Below are positions 1-10,040 of a stretch of DNA of 64,000 nucleotides, in pieces. The DNA comes from Culex pipiens pallens. Taxonomy: Eukaryota; Arthropoda; Insecta; Diptera; Culicidae. A program made the translations under genes and the position numbers. How positions within the stretch are numbered: the stretch's first letter is position 1; the number at the start of each line of letters is the position of its first letter. The stretch lies in contig NC_068938.1 of NCBI RefSeq assembly GCF_016801865.2, positions 90,358,221 to 90,422,220 of the forward strand, given 5' to 3'. A model generated the notes under the pieces. It worked only from the letters and a program-made list of their open reading frames with translations, was not told the DNA's origin and made no database searches.

Positions 1-700
1 GACATATTTGAACATTTGGAAAAAATCTTCGACTTGGACCGGAATTCCGGATTCACCGGAACTGGCCAAAGTGGCCAGATGACCAGCTACTGAGTTTCTG
101 ACATTTTCATTGAATTTATAAAACCATTTCCAAGCGTTTTGACATGCCGCTTGACATATATGAACATTTGGAAAAAATCCTCGGCTGGGACCGGAATTCC
201 GAATTCACCGGAACTGGCCAAAGTGGCCAGATGACCAGCTGCTGAGTTTCTGACATTTTCATTGAATTTATAAAACCATTTCCAAGCTTTTTGACATACC
301 GCATGACATATTTGAACATTTGGAAAAAATCTTCGACTTGGACCGGAATTCCGGATTCACCGGAACTGGCCAATGTGGCCAGATGACCAGCTACTAAGTT
401 TCTGACATTTTCATTGAATTTATAAAACCATTTCCAAGCTTTTTGACATACCGCATGACATATTTGAACATTTGGAAAAAATCTTCGACTTGGACCGGAA
501 TTCCGGATTCACCGGAACTGGCCAAAGTGGCCAGATGACCAGCTGCTGAGTTTCTGACATTTTCATTGAATTTATAAAACCATTTCCAAGCGTTTTGACA
601 TGCCGCTTGACATATTTGACGATTGCACCCATGTACCAACATTGGGTCATCCGATGGCCACTTGGAACCGGTCCCAGGGTCCCCGGAGGCCTTGGCCATA
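1..700. repeat. 152-bp tandem satellite array (cut by left edge)
   Basis: A unit beginning GACATATTTGAACATTTGG recurs at 1, 153, 305, 457 and (degenerate) 609, an exact 152-nt period. Four copies are nearly identical. The fifth decays after about 620 but still keeps the pattern of an ACCGG run followed by a GGCC block. Each unit holds two short dyads, CCGGAATTCCGG and a TGGCCA pair separated by AAG. The array starts at base 1, so it probably continues to the left. A period of 152 is not a multiple of three, so the minus-strand open frames across it change frame every unit and are not good gene candidates. Confidence 0.93.
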
Positions 701-2265
701 AGTAATTGCATAAGTAATATAAGGCATGTTGTATAAGAAAATGATAAAGTTAGGCGTTGTTTCATGTCAAAAAATACTTACAATTATACATTAGTCTATA
801 TTGGCATTAAAATAGTCCTATGTCGATAAACCATTATTTATTTCTCTCAATTAGATGAACCCATATCGATAAAACATACCCGTGGTCGAAATAGTCACTA
901 GGTCTATAAAACCTCATGTCATTTTTCATCTTTATAAAACTCTTTATCAATATTGCTTGCTAATCTGCGAAAAAAAAACATTGCTGGCTCATCTGCTTTA
1001 TGGCATCACGACCGATTCAAAAATTGTCCTCATATCGAAATACCCGAACCACATTGATCACCAAAATCAATTCGGATAACAGACTATTTAGTGAAAACAC
1101 CGTCCGCTTGTTTGCCGCCTGCAAATTCACCTAATTCTCACACGTTATCAAGGCAATTCTGATTGAACGGAGTTTTACCAATTCTTGCACTTTCTCCTTC
1201 CTTTCGTGCATGCGATGGCCAGCAGAGATGCTTGATGCTGCGTCGCGGCACGTGGAAATCAACCAAATTTTCAAAACTTTCAGCTTGTCTGAGGTCCAAC
1301 TTTCAAAATTTACAAGAAGAGTATCAATGTTATTACATCATCGTTTTCCTCAGAATGTCAGCTACAAGCTAAATGTAATCTTACTATGCTTTTATCGAAA
1401 AATAACGGAGTTATGACGAGCGAAAGCAAAAAACATAGATTTTCAGTTTTTCGGACTTTTTCACGGAAATTAGTCCAGTTTTCACAAAAAGGCACCAAAT
1501 CACTCCAAATTTCACCACAACGTAGATTGAAATGTGCACAACAGCGTGAATGTATTTATTTTGCCAAAATTTTTGTTCCTGATTTTTTGGCGACGCAAAC
1601 GCAAAAAAAGAAATTTTCCCCATGGGGCTCCAACTTGGTGTGTCGTTAAAAAGCTGCCACATTCCCTCCACCGGCTGTGTGTATGTACTTTACCGTATGT
1701 ATGTATATAAGTACGCGATGATTACGCTGATATTGATTTGCGCGCACCAGGAAAAACATCAACAAATTGTAATCGCGCGATTGGCTTGGCAAGTACCCTC
1801 TCTTCTGTAACCCAGCGGAGCCCACCTTCCGGTTTGAGGAGTCGCCTGGTCGTTTTCTGACGAACTCTATGAGTCGGGTTTGTGATTTACCTGGTTTGTA
1901 AGTGTTTTGTAGTCATGCGATTTTTGTTATGTTCGTGTGCGATTTGTTTACATTCGAGCTTTTTTTTTCTCTGATGTGTTTCTTAGTTCTTTTCCTAGTT
2001 TGCTAACGTGTGACATTACGCGATGCAGAGAAGTGGTTTTACTCAAGTTCATGTGTACTCTCCTCTTCTCCTTTAGGGTGGTACAAAAAAAAGTATTTTA
2101 TAGCATTCTTAGCCAGAAACAAATTTGGTTCCTAACCTAATATCTGGATTGGTCTATGAATACTTAAAATTCCATTACAACCCTCCATAGCCCAAAATAT
2201 ACGAAAAACTTTACTTCTCCTTTTTATGTTTTTCTTCATTCATTTTTAATATTTTCAATGGGATT
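701..2265. other. Intergenic, no gene recognised
   Basis: AT-rich sequence with no convincing coding frame; the open frames are under 95 codons and lack any recognisable domain. A TATATAA box lies at 1704-1710, followed by a moderately GC-rich 150 bp. That could be a core promoter or first-exon region, but there is no splice-donor or coding support, so I leave it uncalled. Confidence 0.5.
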
Positions 2266-2401
2266 ATCAAAAATTGTTCGCTCTACAGCATTGCCTTGGC
2301 GTTCTCGATAGCGAGATTCCTACTCGAAACTAGATGTCCGAAGGCTTGATTGTTGAGGCAATTGCAAACCTCTTTTTACACCTAAGCTTCCATCCACCCC
2401 A
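2266..2401 (-). mobile_element. Truncated Twin-type SINE, 3' part
   Basis: This segment matches the tail and unique half of the fuller SINE copies at 12583-12952 and 45248-45620: it shares GCTCTACAGCATTGCCTTGG and continues to the CCATCCACCCC block. It stops exactly where the tRNA-like halves should begin. The copy therefore lacks both box B motifs and is a 5'-truncated fragment on the minus strand. Confidence 0.85.
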
Positions 2402-2448
2402 GGTACACATGCTGATTCCTTTTGGTAACGATTATTACATTCCTTGCA

Positions 2449-3201
2449 ATAAGGGCTATCTTTTAAAGTTATTGACATACAGGGTGACGACCTTCCAGGG
2501 TGTCAACCAAAAACTAACTTTGTTGGATGACAGTGTAGGGCTTTGTTGTCATCGGCAAAGTTGTAGAGCAGACAATTTCATGAAAGTTTGTCGAAAGCGC
2601 CAAATTTGTAGCTCTTAATCTACTCGAGATATACGCCATTTTTGCAAAAATGGTAAAAAAAACCACAGAAATCGATCAATTTACATTTACAAAATTCATT
2701 TTGAGATAACTAAAAATATACACCGATAGACACGGAGATATTTTCAGGAAATGTAGTTGAAAGTGTGTACTTTCAGGTGTATTGTTCGGTTTTGCGCCAA
2801 AATGCGCCATTTTGAAAACATAGCAACTTGAAAATAGGCTCAAAATCACTTAAAAATGGTAATAACTCCTCAATAAAGGCTCAAAAAATTTTGCTGTCTT
2901 CGGCAAAGATGTGTAACTTTATGTCATAAACAACTCTTCAGAACATAGTAGGCCGCTAAAATGCTAAAATTTTGAGTTAAAAAGTGCTTTTTTGGACCAT
3001 TTTTGCAAAAATGGCGTATATCTCGAGTAGATTAAGAGCTACAAATTTGGCGCTTTCGACAAACTTTCATGAAATTTTTTGCTCTACAACTTTGCCCAAG
3101 ACACCAAAGCCCTACAACGTCATCCAACAAAGTTAGTTTTTGGTTGACACCCTGGAAGGTCGTCACCCTGTATGTCAATAACTTTAAAAGATAGCCCTTA
3201 T
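2449..3201. mobile_element. Foldback transposon with 205-nt inverted arms
   Basis: Bases 2449-2653 are repeated in reverse complement at 2997-3201. Both arms are 205 nt with only a few mismatches, and the spacer is 343 nt. The outer ends read TAAGGGCTAT and ATAGCCCTTA, consistent with a TA target duplication around an element of about 747 bp. The inner arm ends carry a palindrome, CCATTTTTGCAAAAATGG. No transposase is encoded, so the element is non-autonomous. The open frame from 2334 runs across its left boundary and is not a gene. Confidence 0.92.
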
Positions 3202-3779
3202 CAAGTACAACAACTCTTCCGAAGACACCATTTGGCTAGGACGTCAAATAAAGGAGTTATCAATTTATTCCACTTAATTTTGCCATTCCGAACACTGTGG
3301 CATTGTACCAAAAAATTATACAAATTTTTAAACACATTTGATTTAGACCAAAAATTCTTTCAGTGGTTTCAAGAAGGCAACAACCGGCACATGCTGATTC
3401 ATTTTTGGTGCAGAAATTCGTTAAATTGAATTCAATACAGAGAATTTTAGTGTGATGATCAATTGTCTTCAAAAATGATCAACGGCTTCACCTTAAAATC
3501 AGTGCAACAATTTGAAAGCTAGTAATGTAAACACTTTCCGGGAAATTTAATTTGGGCTTAGCAGAAAATCGGGAATTTGAAAATCAAAATGTTATGGTTG
3601 CCCTGTAATATTAACAAAACATACATTTTGAATAATCCATAAAAAGTAAGCACAAATACAAGCATTTCTCACCACAACTTTAAAAGTCAAAACATAAAGA
3701 TAAAATAGACAGAATATATCCACAACGGTTTCTAAAAATACACATGTCAAAAAACAAGTTTTGAATATTTCACTACAAG
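3202..3779. other. AT-rich spacer between foldback element and LINE
   Basis: No coding or RNA gene is visible. A short motif near 3388 (CACATGCTGATTC then TTTTGGT) also occurs at 2406, just outside the left arm of the foldback element. This suggests the foldback may sit in a somewhat larger repeat. Confidence 0.4.
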
Positions 3780-3942
3780 TTTTGATAATTTCACTATGCT
3801 ATCTTCAGTTAGCGTGCAACCTCCGTGGCATGCAGACGCATTTCATACTGTGTGGAACTTGAGACTATCGAAATTCGCATTTTCCTATACGCTTTCCACT
3901 CGGTGGCCGTCGCGTTTCGGTCCGCGGTTCTTGTGATTCACC

Positions 3943-5037
3943 ATGAATTCACAAAATAATCGCGAAAACACGTTTCGAGTCGATTTCTCGAACCTTCCGA
4001 AGAAGCCCAGCGTCAAGGAAGTACACCAGTTTCTCGCGCGTGACCTTGGCCTTCCTCGGGAGAAGACAAAGAGAGTGCAAATCAACCATGTGCAAAACTG
4101 TGTGTTTGTGAAAACTGCCGACCTTGAAACGGCTGAACAAATTGTCGAAGACCACGACGGCAAACATGTGCGCGAAGTGAACAAGAAAAAGTACACGATC
4201 CGCATCACGATGGAAGATGGATGCACCAATGTGAAACTACACGACTTGACGGAGGATGTCTCCGACCAGCAAATCAAGCGTTTCATGTCCCAGTACGGGG
4301 ATGTGATGTCGGTCACGGAGCTGCTGTGGAGTGATGATCTCGATTATCACGGCATATCATCGGGTATTCGCTCGGTGAAAATGGTCCTGAAACGCCCGAT
4401 TAAGTCGTACGTGACAATCCAGGGTCAATGTGCCTACGTAAAATATGCGGGCCAACAATCCACGTGTCGCCACTGTGGCGAGTACGTACACATTGGCATT
4501 CCATGTGTACAAAACAAAAAGCTCCTCGTGCAACGGGTGAGCGTGAACGAGCGCCTAAAACCAGGTGCGAAGGAATCTTTCGCCAGCGTGCTGAAATCTG
4601 GTTCAACCGACACCAGACAGGATGACAACATATCTTCCAGCGATGACGAAGAACGCGACTCAGCAGCGATGTCCGAGGACGACGACGAATACACTGTGGT
4701 TCGTTACGGGAAAGGCAAACATCCAAAGTTGCCTAAACCGATAAAGTCTAAACCCCGGCAAGAAACCATCAAGGTCAATCCCATTGCTACTCCCGGTGGG
4801 ACACCTCTCGATGCGGTTGTTGAACAGGAGACAGACAAGGAAGGGTTGGTTTTCAAAACGCCACTACTACTGCCAGGAAAACACAAACGAAACGATGGAA
4901 ACGACACTGATACTTCTACAGCTTCCACGGCCAGCAATGGCAAGCGGGGTCCGGGTCGTCCACAGAAAACCAAACCAACCGACGTTGATACACAACCACA
5001 AGCATCGCCCAGCGCTGATGAGCCCATGCAACCCTAA
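3943..5037 (+). CDS. LINE ORF1 protein, CCHC zinc-knuckle RNA-binding
   Basis: Predicted 364-residue ORF1 protein of the L1/Tx1-like element; in this family ORF1p coats the element RNA and helps form the ribonucleoprotein. It starts at ATG 3943 (context CACCATGA) and ends at TAA 5035-5037. Residues about 10-90 and 96-160 look like two RRM-type folds, by pattern only. A zinc knuckle CX2CX4HX4C lies at C175, C178, H183 and C188. A strongly acidic Ser/Asp/Glu stretch follows at about 225-250. Near the C-terminus, KRGPGRPQK (about 334-342) resembles an AT-hook core. ORF2 begins in the same reading frame 3 nt after the stop, so the two are separated only by one in-frame TAA. Some mosquito ORF1 proteins have a comparable knuckle; the AT-hook call is tentative. 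Confidence 0.87.
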   Translation: MNSQNNRENTFRVDFSNLPKKPSVKEVHQFLARDLGLPREKTKRVQINHVQNCVFVKTADLETAEQIVEDHDGKHVREVNKKKYTIRITMEDGCTNVKLHDLTEDVSDQQIKRFMSQYGDVMSVTELLWSDDLDYHGISSGIRSVKMVLKRPIKSYVTIQGQCAYVKYAGQQSTCRHCGEYVHIGIPCVQNKKLLVQRVSVNERLKPGAKESFASVLKSGSTDTRQDDNISSSDDEERDSAAMSEDDDEYTVVRYGKGKHPKLPKPIKSKPRQETIKVNPIATPGGTPLDAVVEQETDKEGLVFKTPLLLPGKHKRNDGNDTDTSTASTASNGKRGPGRPQKTKPTDVDTQPQASPSADEPMQP

Positions 5038-5040
5038 AAA

Positions 5041-8000
5041 TTGGATTTTTTGACCTACAATATAGCTTCTATAAACATCAACACAATCTCAAACCACACC
5101 AAACTCAACGCACTCAACAACTTTGTCAGAACCCTCAACCTTGACATCGTGTTTCTACAAGAAGTGGAGAACGATCAGCTGGCTATTCCCGGATTCAACC
5201 TGGTGTGCAACGTAGATCAAGAGAGGAGAGGAACAGCGATAGCGCTGAAACAGCACATTAGATTCTCACACGTGGAGAGAAGCCTAGACGGTCGGCTAAT
5301 CTGTCTTCGGGTCAACGAAACGACTACTCTCTGTAACATTTACGCTCCGTCGGGCACTCAGCATCGAGCATACCGAGAGAATTTCTTTAATGGGACCCTT
5401 GCTCACTACCTTCGGCAAGCTACGGAGTATGTCATCCTTGGCGGTGATTTCAACTCCGTAATACACACAAAGGACGCTACGGGGGATAACAACTACAGCC
5501 TAGCGCTGAAAAATGCTACACAACAGTTGCAGCTGTTGGACGCCTGGGACACTTTGAAGCCGAATCGGGTTGAGTTCACCTACGTGACGTACAACTCGGC
5601 CTCCAGAATTGACCGTTTCTATGTGAGCTCTAACCTCCGACCCCAGCTCAGAGATGCCGATGTTCATGTCTGCTCGTTCACCAACCACAAAGCCCTAACC
5701 ACCCGGATCTGCCTGCCGAATCTCGGAAGGGAGCCAGGGAGAGGGTTCTGGTCAATCCGTCCCCACATCTTGTCTGCTGACAACATCGAAGAATTCCAGG
5801 AAAAGTGGACCTACTGGACGCGACACAGACGGAACTTCACCTCCTGGATCCAGTGGTGGGTCTCCTACGTTAAGCCAAGGATTCGTAGCTTCTTCCGGTG
5901 GAAGTCTCGGGAGAAATACATGGAGTTTCATCAACAACATCAAGAGCTCTATGCGCAGCTCCGGAGAGCCTACGACGCATACTACCAAGATCGAACCGTG
6001 CTCTCCACAATCAACCGGATCAAGAGCGAAATGCTGCTTCTCCAGAGACGCTTTTCGGACACCTTTTACCGCAGCAATGAAACACGTGTTGCTGGAGAGC
6101 CGATCTCTCTGTTCCAGCTGGGAGAGAGGCAACGTAAACGTACGACGATCGAGGCGCTGGATGTGGAAGAAAACACTCTCAACAGCTCTGCAGAAATTGA
6201 GCAGCACGTGTTCGGCTATTTTCGGCAGCTGTATGCCGAGGAGCAGCCGGAGATCGCAGACGAATTCGCATGTGACAGGGCTGTATCAGCTGCTTGCCCA
6301 TCAAATGCGTCCTGTATGGATGATATCACGACCGACGAGATATTCCAAGCTATCAAGTCAAGCGCAAAGAACAAGTCCCCTGGAAGTGACGGTATTCCAC
6401 TTGAGTTCTATGCAAAAACCTTCGATATCATCCACAGGCACTTGAACCTCATCCTGAATGAGGCCCTGCGCGGCAACATCCCGCCGGAGTTTGTCGATGG
6501 TACAATAGTACTCGTGAAAAAGAAGGGTGCCGGTTCAACCATTAAATCCTATCGCCCTATCTCGCTCCTTAACACGGATTACAAGCTTCTCTCACGAACA
6601 CTAAAGTGCAGGCTGGATCGTGTGATGCGAGACAACCAGATCCTCACCACATCTCAAAAGTGCTCCAACGGCGACAAAAACATCTTTCAAGCTACACTCT
6701 CACTCAAGGACAAGGTCGCGCAGCTGAAGGAGAGAAAACTGTTCGGGAAGCTCGTCTCGTTCGATCTCGATCATGCCTTTGATCGGGTCGATAGAGGTTT
6801 CCTGATGAGAACTATGCGAGCGCTTGGTATCAACCCGCGCTTGGTTGAACTGCTGGACAAAATCGGCCGGCTGTCCACTTCCCGTGTTCTGGTGAACGGT
6901 CATCTGTCACCGTCATTCCCGATCGGACGCTCCGTCCGTCAAGGGGATCCTCTCTCGATGCACCTCTTTGTCATCTATCTCCACCCCCTCATCAAGCGAC
7001 TCGAGCAAATCTGCGTTGGCTCCAACGACTTGGTTGTTGCCTATGCCGACGACGTATCGATCATCACCACGTGTGCCGAGAGAATCGAGAGAGTGAAGGA
7101 GCAGTTCGAGAATTTCGGGCGATCAGCTGGTGCCAAGCTCAATGTTCGAAAGACGATCTCCATCGACGTAGGCTACATCAACAACAACAATCGACTCGCT
7201 GTGCCCTGGCTGCAGACAGCTGACAAGGTCAAGATTCTCGGCATTGTGTTCGTGAATTCAGTGCGACTGATGGGCAAACTAAACTGGGTCCCGCTGGTAG
7301 GCATGCTCACTCGGCAGCTCTGGCTACACCGAATGCGTACACTAACACTTCAACAAAAAGTCGTACTGCTGAACACGTTCATCACTTCTAAACTATGGTA
7401 CGTAGCATCGGTGTTAGCAATCACGAAGGCAGATGTTGCCAGACTCACACGGCTAATGGGATCATTTCTGTGGGCCGGCCAGTGCATTAGAGTGCCGATG
7501 CAGCAGCTCGCGCTGCCAGTTGAGTTGGGGGGTTTGAATCTGCATCTGCCTGCGTTCAAATGTCAAGCTCTCCTCGTCAACAGACATCTACGCGAGATCG
7601 AGAACTTACCCTTCTACAACTCTTTTGTGAGTACTACACGGAATCCCCCAAACTTACGGATTGTTCCAACCAACTGTCCGTGTCTGAAAACAGTCTGCAG
7701 CGAGCTCCCTTACCTCCCCAGTGCACTCCAAGCGAATCCCTCGGCCAATCTTCTCCACGCTCACTACCTGAACAAGATCGACAAGCCGAAAGTGGTGCTG
7801 GAAAACCCAACAGCAAACTGGAATCGAATCTGGCGAAACATTGCGGCCAAACACCTGACATCGTTCGAGCGCTGTCATTACTACCTGCTCGTCAACCGGA
7901 AGCTGTCCAACCAGCGGCTGTTGCACAGGATGCAACGGGCCGACTCTGACATGTGTCCCAACTGCAACAACGAACCAGAGGACATCCCACACAAAATCTC

Positions 8001-8235
8001 AACATGCCCGCGCGTTGCAGCGGCGTGGACCGTGCTGCAGAGAAGGCTAAGGAACATCGCCCAAAACAGAAACATCTCTCTCACCCATCTATTGCAACCA
8101 ACACTTTTTGCAATTAGACGATCAGTTAAAGTTAAAGTGCTTAAAACGTTCATTCAGTTTGTCATCTTTGTTAGCAAGGATAATAATGTAATTGACATTA
8201 ATGAATTAGAATTTCACTTAGATACTGAAGTTTAA
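5041..8235 (+). CDS. LINE ORF2: endonuclease-reverse transcriptase
   Basis: A polyprotein of about 1064 residues that nicks target DNA and reverse transcribes the element RNA (target-primed reverse transcription). Residues 1-225 are an APE-type endonuclease: QEVE at about 40, GGDFNS near 139-144, SRIDRFY and NHKALT downstream. Reverse transcriptase motifs follow: SPGSDG (about 446), RPISLLNTDYK, FDLDHAFD with catalytic D575, RQGDPLS, and YADD at about 668-671. A C-terminal CX2CX8HX4C zinc finger has C972, C975, H984 and C989. The start is odd: no ATG exists before the endonuclease domain. Codon 5041 is TTG where an ATG followed by GAT would fit (a single A-to-T change), and the frame is continuous with ORF1 through one TAA. 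Expression may need stop readthrough, reinitiation or a non-AUG start, or this copy is inactivated at the start codon. Confidence 0.9.
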   Translation: MDFLTYNIASININTISNHTKLNALNNFVRTLNLDIVFLQEVENDQLAIPGFNLVCNVDQERRGTAIALKQHIRFSHVERSLDGRLICLRVNETTTLCNIYAPSGTQHRAYRENFFNGTLAHYLRQATEYVILGGDFNSVIHTKDATGDNNYSLALKNATQQLQLLDAWDTLKPNRVEFTYVTYNSASRIDRFYVSSNLRPQLRDADVHVCSFTNHKALTTRICLPNLGREPGRGFWSIRPHILSADNIEEFQEKWTYWTRHRRNFTSWIQWWVSYVKPRIRSFFRWKSREKYMEFHQQHQELYAQLRRAYDAYYQDRTVLSTINRIKSEMLLLQRRFSDTFYRSNETRVAGEPISLFQLGERQRKRTTIEALDVEENTLNSSAEIEQHVFGYFRQLYAEEQPEIADEFACDRAVSAACPSNASCMDDITTDEIFQAIKSSAKNKSPGSDGIPLEFYAKTFDIIHRHLNLILNEALRGNIPPEFVDGTIVLVKKKGAGSTIKSYRPISLLNTDYKLLSRTLKCRLDRVMRDNQILTTSQKCSNGDKNIFQATLSLKDKVAQLKERKLFGKLVSFDLDHAFDRVDRGFLMRTMRALGINPRLVELLDKIGRLSTSRVLVNGHLSPSFPIGRSVRQGDPLSMHLFVIYLHPLIKRLEQICVGSNDLVVAYADDVSIITTCAERIERVKEQFENFGRSAGAKLNVRKTISIDVGYINNNNRLAVPWLQTADKVKILGIVFVNSVRLMGKLNWVPLVGMLTRQLWLHRMRTLTLQQKVVLLNTFITSKLWYVASVLAITKADVARLTRLMGSFLWAGQCIRVPMQQLALPVELGGLNLHLPAFKCQALLVNRHLREIENLPFYNSFVSTTRNPPNLRIVPTNCPCLKTVCSELPYLPSALQANPSANLLHAHYLNKIDKPKVVLENPTANWNRIWRNIAAKHLTSFERCHYYLLVNRKLSNQRLLHRMQRADSDMCPNCNNEPEDIPHKISTCPRVAAAWTVLQRRLRNIAQNRNISLTHLLQPTLFAIRRSVKVKVLKTFIQFVIFVSKDNNVIDINELEFHLDTEV

Positions 8236-8302
8236 GCTATTTGGTCAAGTAGTTTTTAAGCAATCAAAACCAATAAAACAATATTTTATAAAAAAAAAAA
8301 AA

Positions 8303-9774
8303 TCTTCCAACGCACAGAAATTCTGGGTCGAGAGCTTCCGCGTGTGCTCCAAAACTTCAATGTACAAAAGAGTTAGAACCGGGCTCTCTCAATGTTGCTA
8401 CCCCGAAGGAATAAAAAAAAAGAGTCGTCGTGCTGCTTTAGAGCGCCGCACAGCACACAAAAGAACTAAACCGGGGATGTTTTCTTTCCTTCGATGTGTT
8501 TTTTCTGATGTGTGCGCGAATTTAACCTCTGGATCATGTTGGTAGCGAAACGTATAATCAGGAGGAAGGCGCTTTGGATGTATTGAGGGAAAAGGGGTGG
8601 GATCTATTTTCGACCTATTTTGGACCTGTCAGTTTTGCTGGATTGCAATAAATTGAATTAGATTTAAATTAGGAGAATTAACGTAAAATAGCAATCCAGC
8701 TTCCTACATGCCGAACTTAGAAACACTTCTCCTATGTGAAACGATGAGGAAGAGCCCATCTTTTTGCCGTATGCAGACTGTTTCTGTGCGCGAATTTCGT
8801 CTTATTGCGGTTCATTCAAGATATTTTTTTTTGCACGGCGAGCTCAACTCCAACACACAGCTGGAGTAACTTCAGCTCGAGCCCTCCAGCCAAATCCAAA
8901 CGCGACGGGCTGGTGATGGTGGTGGTGGTGTGCTCGCCAGACATCACCTGATTTTTGGCTCTATTGTATTAGTTGTATTCTGCGACCACACTCCAAACTA
9001 TACATGCCGAAAGAGAGTTCGTTACCTTTGCCTCGGATCGTTCCGTTAGCGAAAAAGAGGGGTGGTGGTTCGTGAGCAATCTCTGGAAGAAGACGACGGC
9101 TGGCAGACATGCTAATGACCAACAACAGTCTTTCGATGGTCAGCGAAAGTGACGCAAAGAAGGAAGTTTGGAGTTTTGCGAAAAGTAAACAGGTGGGATG
9201 ACGTAAAAATTTAATGTTTTTTAAAGTTCATTTTGCATTACTGCGAATATGATGATTTCGAGATGGACTAAAAATATTGTATCAGCAATACTTCCTTATT
9301 CTTTTCCATTAATTAACAACCAGGTGCGAGCAACAGGTGTTCTTCCAAGAATTCCTTTTCTTTTTGAGCTGGTTTGAAGAAACAAACTAGATTTGTACTA
9401 AAATCTACCAAAAAATAAGAAAAACATAATTTGGTTTATTTTCAGTTAATTGCACATGAATTGCATTGAAATTATAAAATATAACAAATCAGCACATTTT
9501 GGACTCCGCCAAAATGTATTTTTTTTCTAATTTGTATTTCTGACCTTAGAAGTCACTATCAATCACGCTATCGAATGGAGAAAAGTTATGCTACCGTTTG
9601 AACATAAAAGCGTACATACGCACAGCACAGTGACCTTAATGTTCAACCGCCATCGAATTGCGAAATATGTATCAACAGAGCACGAGCGAAAGAAGTTGTA
9701 TAATCTTGCGGATTTATGTATAGTTTGCGAATCATGGCACGCAGGCTTTGAACAATATTTATTATTTTTCATTA
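8303..9774. other. Unique-looking intergenic DNA, no gene recognised
   Basis: This stretch is less AT-rich than its surroundings, particularly 8340-8560 and 8840-9190, where there are GC-rich blocks and a GGTGGTGGTGG run near 8920. No open frame shows a recognisable domain. It could include remote promoter or noncoding first-exon sequence for fatty acid synthase downstream, but no splice signal ties it to that gene. Confidence 0.35.
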
Positions 9775-10040
9775 AAGCATTTTTTTGCAATTCCGTCGTG
9801 AAACTACTTACTTTTCCTGTCATTCTTGAACGACGAAGTAGCCTACTTTTCTGTACCAAAAATAACAGAATCGACTAGCAACACTTTTCAAAATAAATGC
9901 TGAAAAGTTCTACTTTTCAGCACTTGTTTCGAAAAGTAACACTTTTCAACATTTTTTTGATTTAAACGATTTATTGACAAAATACATGAAAATTTGACAT
10001 ACAATTTCACTCAGTGTGTGTTTTTGTGTGTTTTAGAATT
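9775..10040. repeat. Dispersed repeat, copy 1 of AAAAGT-rich family
   Basis: The block containing GAAACTACTTACTTTTC, AACACTTTTCAAAATAAATG, ACATTTTTTTGATTTAAACG and GACAAAATACATGAA recurs with modest divergence at about 55750-56180, and its middle part at about 53130-53320. Three copies in one 64 kb window indicate an abundant interspersed repeat. No coding capacity is visible. Confidence 0.8.

Larger units (their letters stand above)
3780..8302 (+). mobile_element. Near-intact L1/Tx1-type LINE retrotransposon
   Basis: This non-LTR element has a 5' UTR of roughly 160 nt, two long ORFs (3943-5037 and 5041-8235), a very short 3' UTR and an A-tail at 8290-8302 just after an AATAAA signal near 8274. 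The left boundary is estimated; I could not find a target-site duplication pairing with the sequence after the A-tail. The ORF2 motifs place it in the L1/Tx1 superclade (apurinic-like endonuclease first, SPGSDG and RPISLLNTDYK in RT, C-terminal CCHC). Both ORFs are open throughout, so the insertion is young or was recently active, with the reservation about the ORF2 start noted in its own entry. Confidence 0.88.

Noticed and set aside
394..765. Minus-strand 123-codon frame with a signal-peptide-like start
   Set aside because: Most of it lies in the 152-bp satellite, whose period is not a multiple of three, so the frame is not maintained between units. The hydrophobic N-terminus is probably chance.
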